Below, piece after piece: positions 7,135 through 16,462 of a stretch of DNA of 45,735 bases; position 1 is the stretch's first letter; every line of letters starts with the position of its first letter. The stretch comes from Rhodospirillales bacterium (GTDB lineage Bacteria; Pseudomonadota; Alphaproteobacteria; Rhodospirillales; Defluviicoccaceae). The position numbers were made by a program, and so were the translations under genes. The stretch is from positions 1 to 45,735 of the forward strand of contig REES01000064.1 in the NCBI GenBank assembly GCA_007694935.1, read 5' to 3'. Below the pieces are notes generated by a model that saw only the letters and a list, made by a program, of their open reading frames with translations, had not been told where the DNA came from and did no database searches.

Positions 7135-7542
7135 ATGTTTTTCCTTGATACCAACATCGTCATCGGAATCATCACCGCCCGCGCCATGCATCTCGTCGAC
7201 CGGCTGAAAAGCGAACTGAAGCGGGGAACCCCCTTGGCCATTCCAGTTCCGGTGCTGTTCGAGCTTCGCTACGGCGCCGCCAAGAGCTCCCACCCAGCAC
7301 GCAACCATTGCCGGCTCGACGACTTCCTCTTGGCGACGCCAGACATCATCCCGTTCGATGCCGACGACGCAGCCGAGGCCGGTGATATCCGCGCCGCCCT
7401 GGAATCGGCGGGGCGCCCGATCGGGCCCTATGACGTCCTGATCGCGGCCCAGGCGCGCCGGCGCGGCGCCGCCCTGGTCACCGCCAACGGCCGGGAGTTC
7501 CAACGCATTCCCGGTCTGATCGTCACCGACTGGACGGCATGA
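7135..7542 (+). CDS. vapC: VapC-type PIN-domain ribonuclease toxin
   Basis: 135 residues, the standard length. PIN-domain acidic residues are visible: D5 in FFLDTN, E43 in VLFELRYG, and D100 in GPYDVLIAAQA; the last site appears as NGREF (118-122). VapC toxins are Mg2+-dependent endoribonucleases, often cutting initiator tRNA or the sarcin-ricin loop; the target here is unknown. It lies immediately after vapB, so the pair is one transcript. All catalytic positions look intact, so the toxin should be active. Confidence 0.88.
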   Translation: MFFLDTNIVIGIITARAMHLVDRLKSELKRGTPLAIPVPVLFELRYGAAKSSHPARNHCRLDDFLLATPDIIPFDADDAAEAGDIRAALESAGRPIGPYDVLIAAQARRRGAALVTANGREFQRIPGLIVTDWTA

Positions 7543-7585
7543 GGCCGTGTCCCTCGTTACCCCCCGCACCTTGACCCTCCCACGG

Positions 7586-7602
7586 CGTGGGCACAGCCCA
7601 CG
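7586..7602 (+). terminator. GC-rich hairpin after vapC
   Basis: CGTGGGC-ACA-GCCCACG is a perfect 7-base stem with a 3-base loop, located between vapC and the exporter gene. There is no T-run, so it may act as a weak terminator or be a small palindromic repeat. Confidence 0.35.
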
Positions 7603-7629
7603 TCCCAACGCGGCGGTGGGGCTCGGCTG

Positions 7630-9465
7630 ATGAACGACGCTGCGCCGTCCCCACCGGGCAAGCCCCGGCTCGACCTCAGCGATGAACGGTCGTGGCGGCT
7701 GTTGCGCCGGTTGGTGCGGGAGCTGGTGCGTCCCTACCTCCCGACCCTGGCCGTGGCCGTGGTGTTCATGGCGGTGGTCGCGGCCACCACCGCGGCAACG
7801 GCGTGGCTGCTCGACCCTGTTGTCAACAAGGTGTTCGTCGCCCGCGACCCGGCGGCGCTGTGGCTGGTGGGCGGCGCGGTGCTGGCGGTGTTCGCCGTGC
7901 GCAGCGCCGCCGCCTTCCTGCAGGAGGTGCTGATCGCCCGGGTCGGCCAGCGGGTGATCGCCGACACCCAGGATCGGCTGTTCGGCCACATGCTGGCCCA
8001 GGACGTGGCGCTGTTCCAGGCCCGTCACTCGGGCGCGCTGCTGTCCCACTTCACCTACGATATCAATGCGATGCGCACGGCGGTATCGAACGCGCTGGTG
8101 GGGCTCGGCCGCGATGCCCTGTCGGTGCTGTTCCTGGTGGGGGTGATGGTCTACCAGGACTGGCTGCTGGCCTTGATCACCCTGGTGGTGGCGCCGCTCA
8201 CCATCTACCCCGTCCAGCAGCTCGGCCGGCGGATGCGCCAGGTATCCGCCCGCACCCAGGAGGAGATGGGGGTGCTCACCACCACCCTATCCCAGACGTT
8301 CCAGGCGATCCGAATGGTCAAGGCGTACGGCCTGGAAGCCTACGAGCGGGCCAAGGTGGGCCGGATGATCGAATCCCTTTTCGCCCTCACCTACCACGCC
8401 GCCAAGGTGCGGGCGGCGCCGCAGCCCATCATCGATGCGTTGGGCGGGATTGCGGTGGCGGCGGTGATCATCTACGGCGGTGCCCGGGTGATTGATGGCA
8501 CCACCACCGCGGGCGCCTTCTTCTCGTTCACCGCGGCGGTGCTGCTGGCTTACCAGCCGATGCGGGCGCTGGGCAAGATTGCCGCACAGATCCAGGAGGG
8601 CCTGGCCGCCGCCGACCGGGTGTTCCGCCTGCTGGACCGCCGCCCGGCCCTGGAGGACACTCCGGGCGCGAGGGCCCTGCCCCGCCGGGCCGGTGCCGTC
8701 CGGTTCGAGGGGGTGCGGTTCTCCTATGACGGCATCGCCTGGGCCCTGGACGGAGTGGATTTCGAGGCCCCGGCCGGCCGGGTGACGGCGCTGGTCGGCC
8801 CGTCCGGCGCCGGCAAGACCACCGTGTTCAACCTGATCCCCCGCTTCTACGACCCGGCCGCGGGTCGGGTCCTGGTGAACGGGCAGGATGTCCGGACGGT
8901 GACGGCCGCGAGCCTCCGCGACACACTGGCGGTGGTCAGCCAGGAGGTGACCCTGTTTGACGACACGGTGCTGGAGAACATCCGCCTTGGCCGGCTCACC
9001 GCCAGCGATGCCGAGGTCCGGGCGGCAGCAGCAGCGGCGGCGGCGGACGCATTCATCGACGACCTGCCAGAAGGCTACCGGACGGTGGTCGGCGAGCACG
9101 GCCTGCGACTCTCGGGCGGGCAGCGCCAGCGCATCGCCATCGCCCGGGCGATCCTCAAGGATGCGCCGATCCTGCTCCTGGACGAAGCCACCAGCGCGCT
9201 CGACACCGAATCGGAGCGGCGCATCCAGACGGCGCTCCACCGCCTCATGCAGGGGCGCACCACCCTGGTGATCGCCCACCGCCTGTCGACGATCATGGAG
9301 GCCGACGTGATCCACGTGTTCGCCGCGGGCAGGGTGGTGGAATCCGGCAGCCACGACGCGCTGCTTGGCCGGAGTGGCCTGTACGCGCGGCTGCACGCCC
9401 TGCAGTTCGCCGCCGAGGCCGACGTCCCGGCACCCGGGCAACCGGCGGAAGCGCCAGGGGCGTGA
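7630..9465 (+). CDS. msbA: MsbA-like ABC exporter (fused membrane and ATPase domains)
   Basis: 611 residues. Residues about 30-340 hold six membrane helices (type IV exporter fold). The ATPase domain follows, with Walker A GPSGAGKT at 390-397, signature LSGGQRQRIAIARA near 493, and Walker B ILLLDEATSAL near 513. It works as a homodimer in the inner membrane. The overall pattern (VNKVF, LFGHML, THYDIN-like HFTYDINAMRTAVS) is that of lipid A/phospholipid flippase MsbA. No lipid A genes adjoin, so a different lipid or drug substrate remains possible. ATG start at 7630; it is a single gene. Confidence 0.78.
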   Translation: MNDAAPSPPGKPRLDLSDERSWRLLRRLVRELVRPYLPTLAVAVVFMAVVAATTAATAWLLDPVVNKVFVARDPAALWLVGGAVLAVFAVRSAAAFLQEVLIARVGQRVIADTQDRLFGHMLAQDVALFQARHSGALLSHFTYDINAMRTAVSNALVGLGRDALSVLFLVGVMVYQDWLLALITLVVAPLTIYPVQQLGRRMRQVSARTQEEMGVLTTTLSQTFQAIRMVKAYGLEAYERAKVGRMIESLFALTYHAAKVRAAPQPIIDALGGIAVAAVIIYGGARVIDGTTTAGAFFSFTAAVLLAYQPMRALGKIAAQIQEGLAAADRVFRLLDRRPALEDTPGARALPRRAGAVRFEGVRFSYDGIAWALDGVDFEAPAGRVTALVGPSGAGKTTVFNLIPRFYDPAAGRVLVNGQDVRTVTAASLRDTLAVVSQEVTLFDDTVLENIRLGRLTASDAEVRAAAAAAAADAFIDDLPEGYRTVVGEHGLRLSGGQRQRIAIARAILKDAPILLLDEATSALDTESERRIQTALHRLMQGRTTLVIAHRLSTIMEADVIHVFAAGRVVESGSHDALLGRSGLYARLHALQFAAEADVPAPGQPAEAPGA

Positions 9466-9595
9466 AGCCCCCCTGTGCCGGCCGTGTGATTGCCGGTCCG
9501 CTTCGGCGTATACTTGTGGTATGAATCGCAGGATAGCGGCAGGGGCGGCAGCGGACGGATGAAGCCGGCGCGGCCCCGGGGAGGAGCACGGTTCG

Positions 9596-10339
9596 GTGAG
9601 GGGCGCCCAGCGCATCTTCGTCTGCGACGACGAGGCGGAGGTGCGGGAGATGATCGACGAATACCTGTCGGCCAACGGCTTCGCGGTAACCACCGCGGCG
9701 GGTGGCGAGGACCTGCGCCGGCTGCTGGCCGAGGCGGAGCCCGACCTCGTGCTGCTGGACGTCCGCATGCCGGGGGAGGACGGTCTGTCGCTGGCCCGCC
9801 ACGTGCGGGAACATCATCCGGCGGGGATCATCATGGTGACCGCCGCCGGCACCACCATCGACCGCATCGTCGGGCTCGAGGTCGGCGCCGACGACTACAT
9901 CGCCAAGCCGTTCGATCCCCGCGAGCTGCTGGCCCGGGTCAAGAGCGTGCTCCGTCGCGTCGCCGCCGCCCGGCGAGAGGCCGAAGCGTCGGCGCCCGCC
10001 GCCCCGCCGGCCTCCGCCAACAGCCGGCTGGTGCGCTTCGGCCGCTGCCGGCTGGATCTGGAAGCCCATACCCTGACCACCCTGGAGGGCGAGGCGGTTC
10101 CGCTCACGTCCATGGAATTCGACCTGCTCAAGGCCTTTGCCACCCATCCCAACCGGGTGCTGACCCGCGACCAGCTCCTCGACCTGGCGCACAACCGGGA
10201 CTGGGATCCGTTCGACCGCAGCATCGACATCCGTATCGCCCGCATCCGGCGCAAGATCGAGCCCGACCCCGCCAAGCCGCAGACCATCAAGACGGTCCGA
10301 GGCGCCGGCTACGTCTTCGTGCCCGCCGGTCCGGACTGA
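9596..10339 (+). CDS. OmpR/PhoB-type response regulator
   Basis: 247 residues from a GTG start preceded by GGGGAGGAG. The receiver domain has acidic pocket D11-D12, phosphoacceptor D55 (LVLLDVRMPG), T82 (MVTAAG) and K104 (AKPFDPREL). After a proline/alanine linker (about 128-142), a winged-helix DNA-binding domain ends in TVRGAGYVFVP. It overlaps the next gene at TGATG, hence coupled expression with the receiver-cyclase gene. The hybrid kinase at 12284-16462 is the obvious partner. Target genes are unknown. Confidence 0.88.
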   Translation: MRGAQRIFVCDDEAEVREMIDEYLSANGFAVTTAAGGEDLRRLLAEAEPDLVLLDVRMPGEDGLSLARHVREHHPAGIIMVTAAGTTIDRIVGLEVGADDYIAKPFDPRELLARVKSVLRRVAAARREAEASAPAAPPASANSRLVRFGRCRLDLEAHTLTTLEGEAVPLTSMEFDLLKAFATHPNRVLTRDQLLDLAHNRDWDPFDRSIDIRIARIRRKIEPDPAKPQTIKTVRGAGYVFVPAGPD

Positions 10340-11322
10340 TGGCTGCCGAACCCGCCGCCGCACCGCCGGGCCCGGCCAGGGCGGATGCCACCCCGCCGGA
10401 TGTCCCGACTATCCTGGTGGTCGACGACGAGGACGAGGTGCGGGCGATGCTGTTTGAGTACCTGAGCGGCCGCGGCTATGCCGTGGTCGCCGCCGAGGAC
10501 GCCCGTGCCATGTTCACGGTGCTGGAATCTCGGCCGGTGGACGTGGTGCTGCTGGACCGCACCATGCCGGGCGGCGATGCCATGCACCTGATCCCGGCAC
10601 TTCGCAGCCGGTTCGATGTCGGCGTCATTCTGGTGACGGCGCTCAGCACCGACGGTGACCGGGTGACCGGACTCGAGACCGGCGCCGACGACTACGTGTG
10701 CAAGCCGTTCAACCCGAGGGAACTGGCCGCCCGCATCCAGACGCTGCTGCGGCGTGCTTCCGCCCGTCCCAAGGCACTGCCGGCACCAAGATCGCCGGAA
10801 GCCGCCGATCGGCGGATGGCTGCGGTGCTGTGTGCCGACGTCGCCGGCTACGTGCGGCTGATGAACCAGGATGAGACCGGGACGATGCGGGCGCTGTGGG
10901 ACCATCGGCGGGAGCTGATCGATCCCACCCTGGCGGCCCATGGCGGACGGCTGGTGAAAAACACCGGGGATGGGTTCTTCGCCGAGTTCCGTGCCGTGTC
11001 CGATGCCTGCACCGCGGCACTTGCCATCCAGGCCGGCATGACAGCACGCAACACCGGTGTTGCCGCCGGCCGGCGGATGCAGTTCCGGATGGGCGTCAAC
11101 TGGTGCCGGGTCGTCGCCGACCGGGACGACATCTATGGCGACGGGGTCAACATCGCCCAGCGCCTGCAAACACTGGCCGAACCGGGCGGCATTTGCGTCT
11201 CGCAGTTGGTGGCCGATGCCCTCCGCGAGGACGACGGCGTCCGGGTGGAAGCCATGGGAGAGCGCCACGTCAAGAACATCAGCGAGCCCATCGCCGTCTT
11301 TCGCCTTCGCCGCAGGGACTAG
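10339..11322 (+). CDS. Response regulator with class III adenylate/guanylate cyclase output
   Basis: 327 residues from the ATG at 10339. The receiver (22-140) has D29-D30, phosphoacceptor D73 and K122. The cyclase domain (158-327) keeps metal aspartates D167 (CADVAGY) and D211 (NTGDGFF), base-reading K207 and D264 (DDIYG), and transition-state N271 and R275 (GVNIAQR). The enzyme should therefore be active and make cAMP or cGMP; Lys-Asp base contacts favour cAMP. There is no membrane segment. The frame stays open far upstream, but that part shadows the OmpR gene. Phosphorylation of the receiver is expected to switch cyclase activity (inference). Confidence 0.87.
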   Translation: MAAEPAAAPPGPARADATPPDVPTILVVDDEDEVRAMLFEYLSGRGYAVVAAEDARAMFTVLESRPVDVVLLDRTMPGGDAMHLIPALRSRFDVGVILVTALSTDGDRVTGLETGADDYVCKPFNPRELAARIQTLLRRASARPKALPAPRSPEAADRRMAAVLCADVAGYVRLMNQDETGTMRALWDHRRELIDPTLAAHGGRLVKNTGDGFFAEFRAVSDACTAALAIQAGMTARNTGVAAGRRMQFRMGVNWCRVVADRDDIYGDGVNIAQRLQTLAEPGGICVSQLVADALREDDGVRVEAMGERHVKNISEPIAVFRLRRRD

Positions 11323-11361
11323 CCACCGGGACGCGGACGGCAGAGCGAGGATGCAGCCATC

Positions 11362-12207
11362 GTGAGCGCCAACATCGTGAGCGCCATGGGTCGACGGTGG
11401 ACGACCCGATGTCTCGGGACGGCGGTGCTGCTGCTGGCATTGGCCATCGGCGCGGCCGCGGCTGAGATGCGCGACGGCGCGCTGGGCGACCGCGATTGCA
11501 CCCTCCGGTTCGGTTGGGAGCCCTATGGTTTTCTGCAGTTCGTCGACGACGAAGGCATCGTCACCGGTGCCGAGATCGAGCTGTTTCGCGAAATCGCCGA
11601 GGAGGTCGGCTGCCAAGTGGTCCTGCGCAACCTGCCGTGGGCGCGCATCCTGCTCGAGATCGAGACCGGCACCCTGGATCTGACCGCCAGCGCCAGTCGC
11701 ACCGCGGTGCGGCTCCGCTATGCCCGGTTCTCCGTGCCCTACCGCTCGACCGAGATGGCACTGTTCGTTCGGGCCGGCGACGCGGACGCCTATGACCTTC
11801 GGACACTGGCCGACATCGGACGCACCGGCTTCCGCCTTGGTGTGATCTGGGGCTACCACTACGGTGAAGAATTCGACCGATTGATGCAGGATCCGGCGTT
11901 CGCCGCCCAGGTGGAGGGAGCCGCTGATTACGTCATCAACATTCGGAAACTGATCCATCGGCGGATCGACGGGATCATGGTCGACGACATCGCCGTTCTG
12001 GCGGGCGAGGCGCGGGCGTCGCACGTCCTTGACCAGGTCGAACGGCATTCGCTGCACGTGGCGGGAGACGACCTGCATTTCATGTTCAGCCGCGCCACCA
12101 TCGGGCGCGAGTTGGTGGAAGACTTCAACAGGCTGCTCCTGCGTATGGACGAAGACGGCAGCCTGGCTCGGCTGTTCAGCCGGTTTCGCCATATCGAAGG
12201 ACACTGA
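11362..12207 (+). CDS. Periplasmic solute-binding protein, family 3
   Basis: 281 residues from the GTG at 11362 (GTG 11377 and ATG 11386 are alternatives). The signal peptide is CLGTAVLLLALAIGAAAA, cut before EMRDG. The mature protein follows the amino-acid/polar solute binding fold: FGWEPYGFLQFVDDEG, GAEIELFREIAEEVGC, LDLTASASRTAVR, then a second lobe with YVINIRKLIHRRIDGIMVDD. No ABC permease or ATPase genes are near. It lies between a cyclase regulator and a membrane kinase, so it more likely presents a ligand to the kinase's periplasmic domain than feeds a transporter (inference from context). Confidence 0.8.
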   Translation: MSANIVSAMGRRWTTRCLGTAVLLLALAIGAAAAEMRDGALGDRDCTLRFGWEPYGFLQFVDDEGIVTGAEIELFREIAEEVGCQVVLRNLPWARILLEIETGTLDLTASASRTAVRLRYARFSVPYRSTEMALFVRAGDADAYDLRTLADIGRTGFRLGVIWGYHYGEEFDRLMQDPAFAAQVEGAADYVINIRKLIHRRIDGIMVDDIAVLAGEARASHVLDQVERHSLHVAGDDLHFMFSRATIGRELVEDFNRLLLRMDEDGSLARLFSRFRHIEGH

Positions 12208-12283
12208 GCCACCGGGACGGCGGCGGCACCTTGAGAGCCGGAAGCGCGTCCGGCCCCGGCACCGCCGCCGGGAGGGCGTATCG

Positions 12284-15200
12284 ATGAGTTTGGTTCGGAC
12301 CGTCGCCGAAGGACTGTGGCGTTTCGTTGAGGACCTGCCGCTGCGCCCCGCCATCGCCGCGGCTCTGGTGCTGGGCCTGTTCATGCCGGTGCTGGTCTCG
12401 GTCTGGCGCGACCTGGAGGAGCGGCGGACCACTCTGCTCGCCCACCTGACCCAGGATCACGCACTGCTGACCCAGCTTCTCGCCATCGGCATGCAGACCC
12501 CGATCTGGGAGGTCCGGCCGATTGCCGGCCAGCCGCTGGTGGATACCCTGATCGGCGACACGCGGGTGACCGAGGTCACGGTTTCGTCGCCGCTGCTGCC
12601 CCAGTTTCTCTCGGCATCGGCCCCGGAGCGGCGAAGCGGCGAGCTCCTGATTCGGGAAATCCCGGTGGAGCGTGACGGTGAGATCATCGGCTCGGTTCGC
12701 CTCGAAATGACCACCGGCCCGCTGGAAGGGGAGATCGCGCGCCAATGGAGTCAGGTGCTGTTCACCGGGGTGTTGCAGCTGACGCTCGGCCTGCTGCTGG
12801 TCGTGCCGCTGCTGCGCCTCAAGGTTCTGGGTCCGGTCAGCCGACTGATGCAGCAGTCCCAGGCGCTGGCGCGGGGCGACCTGGAGACGCCGTTCGCCTG
12901 GACCCGGGGCGACGAGTTGGGCGATCTCGGGCGTCGCTTCGATGCCACCCGGTGCTCGCTCGCCACCCTGTTCGCCGATCTTGCCGCCCGCAATGCCGAG
13001 CTGGAACGCCACCGCGCCGAACTCGCCGAGCAGACGTCGGTACTACGCGCGGTCATGGACAACATGACCGACGGCATCAGCTTGGTGGACGGCGACCTTC
13101 GCCTGGTGATCTGTAATCGTCAGTTCGAAGCGATGTTCGACCTGCCGCCGGACCTGCTCAAGCCGGGCGTTCGCATGACCGACCTGCATCGTTTTGACAG
13201 CGAGCGCGGACGCTGGCAGGCCGAGAACCCGAAGAGCTATCTGGTAGCCCTGGCGGCGACCTACACGCCCGATCGCGAGACCGTCATGACCGTGGACATG
13301 GCGGACGGTCAGGTGATCCAGATGCGCCGACGCCCCATCCCTGGCGGCGGCTATGTCTCCACCTATACCGACGTCAGCGCGGAGGTACAGGCGAAACGGC
13401 GGGCGGAGGAAGCGCTCAAGCTGCTGGAGGCGGTGATGGACGCAGTGCCGGCGGTGCTCCACGTCAAGGACCACGACCTGCGCTACCGGATGATCAACCG
13501 CCATTTCGTCGAGGTCTCCGGACTCCGGCGCGCGGACGTCATCGGCAAGACCAGCCGCGAAGCGTTTGCATCCGAGCGGTTCGAGAACTACCGCGATCGC
13601 GACCTGGACGTGTTGGCCACCGGCCGGGCCCTGCCCTTCTACGAAACCCGGATCCAGCTCTACGGACGGGAGCGCTGGGATGCGCTCTCAACCAAGGTGC
13701 CTCTCTTGGACGACCGTGGCCGAATCACCCACATCGTCACCGTCGAGCTCGACATCACCGAACGCAAGAAGGCGGAAGCGGCGCTGCGGGAAAGCGAGGA
13801 ACTGCACCGCCTGCTGGTCGACCTGTCGCCCTTCGGCATCATGGTGCATGACCACGCCGGCATCGTGTTCGTGAACCGGGCCGGCTGCCGCATCCTCGGC
13901 TTGGCCCGGCCGGAGAACGCGGTGGGCCGCCACTACCTCGACTTCGTGTTGCCGGCGGAACGGAACGAAGCAGCCGAGCGCACCGTACGCGCCCTGGAAG
14001 CGGGCGAAGAGCTGGCGCCGACCGAACGCCGGCTGAAAACCGACGATGGCCGGATCATCGACGTCGCCGTTGCTGCGGTACCGTTCACGCGGGCCGGCCA
14101 GCGCTTCGCCCTGGTGATGTTCCGCGACATCACGGACAGCAAGCGGCTGGAGCGGGCGCTCCGGGAGAGCGAGCGCCATTTCCGCAGCCTGGTGGAAGGT
14201 CACCCGTTGCCGGTGTGGGTGGTCGACGCCGACAGCGGCGATATCCTTTACGAAAGCCCGCATTCCGCCGAACTGTTCGGGCGGCCCTGGCCGCCGGAGC
14301 GGTCCCGCAACGCGATCACCCACTGGTTCGACCCCGAGGAGCGGGGACGGTTCCTGTCCCGCCTGGAGAACGAGGGCGAACTGCGCGACTTCGAGTGGCA
14401 TGCCCGCAAGGAGAACGGCGCTCCGTTCTGGGTGCTGGTCAACGCCAGACTGATCCGGCGCAAGGATCGCCGCCTGGTGGTCGCCAGCATGTTCGACCTT
14501 ACCGAGCGCAAGCAGCGCGAGGCCGAGATGCGGGAAGCGCGCGAGACCCTGGAGGATGCCATCGAGTCGCTGTCCGAGGGTTTCGCCCTGTTCGACGACC
14601 GCGACCGCCTGGTCATCTGCAACCGCCGCTACCGCGAGTTTCACAGCGTCTCCGGCGACCTGCTCGCCCCGGGGGTAACCTGGACCGAGTTCCACCGCGA
14701 GGCCGGTGCGCGCGGAGAGTTCACGGATGCCGACGGCATGACCGCCGAGCGGCTTGCCGCCATGCTGGACTGTGATGCCGATGGCCCGCGAACCCTTGAG
14801 GTAAAGCATGCGGATGGCCGCTGGTACCAGCTCTCGCACCAACGGACCCGGCGCCAGGGCAGCGCCGTCATCCGCACCGAGATCACCCACCTGAAGACCA
14901 TGGAGCAGGCGCTACGCGACAGCGAGGACCGGTTCCGCCGGATTGCCGAAGCCCACCCGGTGCCGGTGGCGATCGTCAGTCTCGACGAGGGCGAGATACT
15001 CTACGCCAGCCCGGCCGCGGCGGCGCTGTTCGGCCGGCCGCTTCCGGCTCTGATCGGCAGCCGGATGACCGAGTTCTACGAGAATCCGGCCCAGCGGGCC
15101 GATTTCGTCGCCTTGTTCCGGCAGCAGGGATACGTCGATTCATTCGAGGTCCGATACCGTCGGGATGACGGCACTGTGTTTCCGGTCGCCATCCGGTCGC

Positions 15201-16462
15201 GACCGATTGTCTATGAGGGCCATGAGGCGGTGGTGTCCGGGGTATTCGACCTGACCGAGCGGAAGGCGGCGGAGGCCGAAATCGCCAAGCAGCGCGAGGC
15301 GCTGCATCAGAGCGAGAAGCTCAACGCCCTGGGCTCGCTGCTCGCCGGTGTCGCCCATGAACTGAACAACCCGCTCTCGGTGGTGGTCGGCCGCTCGATC
15401 ATGCTGGAGGGCGCCGACATGGACGAGCGGACCGCCAACAATGTGACCAAGATCCGTGCCGCCGCGGAGCGGTGCGCGCGCATCGTCAAGACGTTCTTGG
15501 CAATGGCACGGCAGCAGGCGCCTTCGCGGGTGCCGGTGCGGCTGGCGGATATCATCGACGCCTCACTGGACCTGGTGGGATACCGGCTGCGCAGCGGCGG
15601 CGTCGACGTGGTCCGAGACATTGAGGCGGACCTGCCGGAAACCCTGGCCGATCCCGATCAGCTCAATCAGGTGTTCAGCAACCTGTTCCTCAATGCCCAA
15701 CAGGCGATGGCCGAGGTCGCCCCCGGCGGCCGCAAGGTCCTGACCATCCGCGGCCGCTATCTCCCTGCGGAGCAAGCGATCTCCCTGGAGGTCCGAGACA
15801 CCGGTCCCGGCATCCCCAGGGAGGTCATGCCGCGGATCTTCGATCCGTTCTTCACCACCAAGCCCGCCGGGATCGGCACCGGCATCGGGCTTGCGGTTAC
15901 CCACGGGATCATCCGGTCCCACGACGGCAAGATCTCGGTCAGCACGCCCCCCGGGGGCGGCGCCTGCTTCCGCATCGTCCTGCCGGTGCGGACCGGCGCT
16001 GATGCCACCGCCGCCGAGCAGTCCCGCGACGGCTCAGTGTCCGGCGGGCAACGGATCCTGGTGGTCGACGACGAGGCCGAGATCGGACAGATGCTTGCGG
16101 ACATTCTGGTGGCGGAAGGCCATCGGGTGACGTTGGCTGCGAGCGGCCGGGAAGCCCTGGATGCCGTGGCGAAGGAACCCTTCGATTTGGTGGTCAGCGA
16201 CCTGGTGATGCCCGAACTTGATGGCTCCCACCTGTACCGTATGCTGCTGGAGAACCATCCGCATCTTGCCTCGCGGACGGTGTTCATGACCGGCGACACC
16301 CTGAGCCGCAGCGCCAAGGCCTTCGTTCGGGATTCGGCGCGGCCCTTGATCGAGAAGCCGTTCACCCCCGAGGAAGCCGTCCGCGTCATCCGCGAGGCGC
16401 TGATCTCGGCAACCCTGCGGGACCAAGACAACCTTGCCGGTCCATCGCCACTCGGCACCTGA
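12284..16462 (+). CDS. Hybrid histidine kinase: TM-HAMP, six PAS-like modules, kinase and receiver
   Basis: 1392 residues from ATG 12284, preceded by GGGAGG. TM1 is at about 22-42; a periplasmic domain of about 110 residues follows; TM2 is at about 155-178, then HAMP to about 230. PAS-like modules begin near 252, 380, 507, 630, 756 and 881. The dimerisation helix carries H1025 (GVAHELNNPLS). The ATPase part has an N-box (NLFLNAQQAM), G1 box (DTGPGIP) and G2 box (GTGIGLAVT). The C-terminal receiver has phosphoacceptor D1306 (VVSDLVMPELDG). Modules 1/5 and 4/6 are close relatives, pointing to internal duplication. It closes a locus with a binding protein and two regulators. No histidine phosphotransfer gene is in the window. 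Confidence 0.9.
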   Translation: MSLVRTVAEGLWRFVEDLPLRPAIAAALVLGLFMPVLVSVWRDLEERRTTLLAHLTQDHALLTQLLAIGMQTPIWEVRPIAGQPLVDTLIGDTRVTEVTVSSPLLPQFLSASAPERRSGELLIREIPVERDGEIIGSVRLEMTTGPLEGEIARQWSQVLFTGVLQLTLGLLLVVPLLRLKVLGPVSRLMQQSQALARGDLETPFAWTRGDELGDLGRRFDATRCSLATLFADLAARNAELERHRAELAEQTSVLRAVMDNMTDGISLVDGDLRLVICNRQFEAMFDLPPDLLKPGVRMTDLHRFDSERGRWQAENPKSYLVALAATYTPDRETVMTVDMADGQVIQMRRRPIPGGGYVSTYTDVSAEVQAKRRAEEALKLLEAVMDAVPAVLHVKDHDLRYRMINRHFVEVSGLRRADVIGKTSREAFASERFENYRDRDLDVLATGRALPFYETRIQLYGRERWDALSTKVPLLDDRGRITHIVTVELDITERKKAEAALRESEELHRLLVDLSPFGIMVHDHAGIVFVNRAGCRILGLARPENAVGRHYLDFVLPAERNEAAERTVRALEAGEELAPTERRLKTDDGRIIDVAVAAVPFTRAGQRFALVMFRDITDSKRLERALRESERHFRSLVEGHPLPVWVVDADSGDILYESPHSAELFGRPWPPERSRNAITHWFDPEERGRFLSRLENEGELRDFEWHARKENGAPFWVLVNARLIRRKDRRLVVASMFDLTERKQREAEMREARETLEDAIESLSEGFALFDDRDRLVICNRRYREFHSVSGDLLAPGVTWTEFHREAGARGEFTDADGMTAERLAAMLDCDADGPRTLEVKHADGRWYQLSHQRTRRQGSAVIRTEITHLKTMEQALRDSEDRFRRIAEAHPVPVAIVSLDEGEILYASPAAAALFGRPLPALIGSRMTEFYENPAQRADFVALFRQQGYVDSFEVRYRRDDGTVFPVAIRSRPIVYEGHEAVVSGVFDLTERKAAEAEIAKQREALHQSEKLNALGSLLAGVAHELNNPLSVVVGRSIMLEGADMDERTANNVTKIRAAAERCARIVKTFLAMARQQAPSRVPVRLADIIDASLDLVGYRLRSGGVDVVRDIEADLPETLADPDQLNQVFSNLFLNAQQAMAEVAPGGRKVLTIRGRYLPAEQAISLEVRDTGPGIPREVMPRIFDPFFTTKPAGIGTGIGLAVTHGIIRSHDGKISVSTPPGGGACFRIVLPVRTGADATAAEQSRDGSVSGGQRILVVDDEAEIGQMLADILVAEGHRVTLAASGREALDAVAKEPFDLVVSDLVMPELDGSHLYRMLLENHPHLASRTVFMTGDTLSRSAKAFVRDSARPLIEKPFTPEEAVRVIREALISATLRDQDNLAGPSPLGT

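Noticed and set aside
7586-7602. Possible strong terminator
   Set aside because: A good stem but no T-run; recorded only as a weak terminator.
6289-8049. A 586-codon minus-strand frame spanning vapBC and the exporter start
   Set aside because: Most of it is antisense to real plus-strand genes; only its last third (6289-6711) was kept as a doubtful remnant.
9490-9525. Promoter-like TTGCCG and TATACT before the OmpR-type gene
   Set aside because: The spacer is 13 bases, too short for a sigma-70 promoter.
9490-10338. Upstream extension of the receiver-cyclase frame
   Set aside because: It runs out of frame through the OmpR regulator and gives a low-complexity Arg/Gly-rich sequence; the ATG at 10339 at a TGATG junction is the proper start.
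11362-12207. Solute-binding protein as part of a transporter
   Set aside because: No permease or ATPase genes for uptake are near; the neighbours are signalling genes.
12029-12283. Upstream extension of the hybrid kinase frame
   Set aside because: It overlaps the solute-binding protein gene; the ATG at 12284 has a good ribosome site and a sensible membrane helix.
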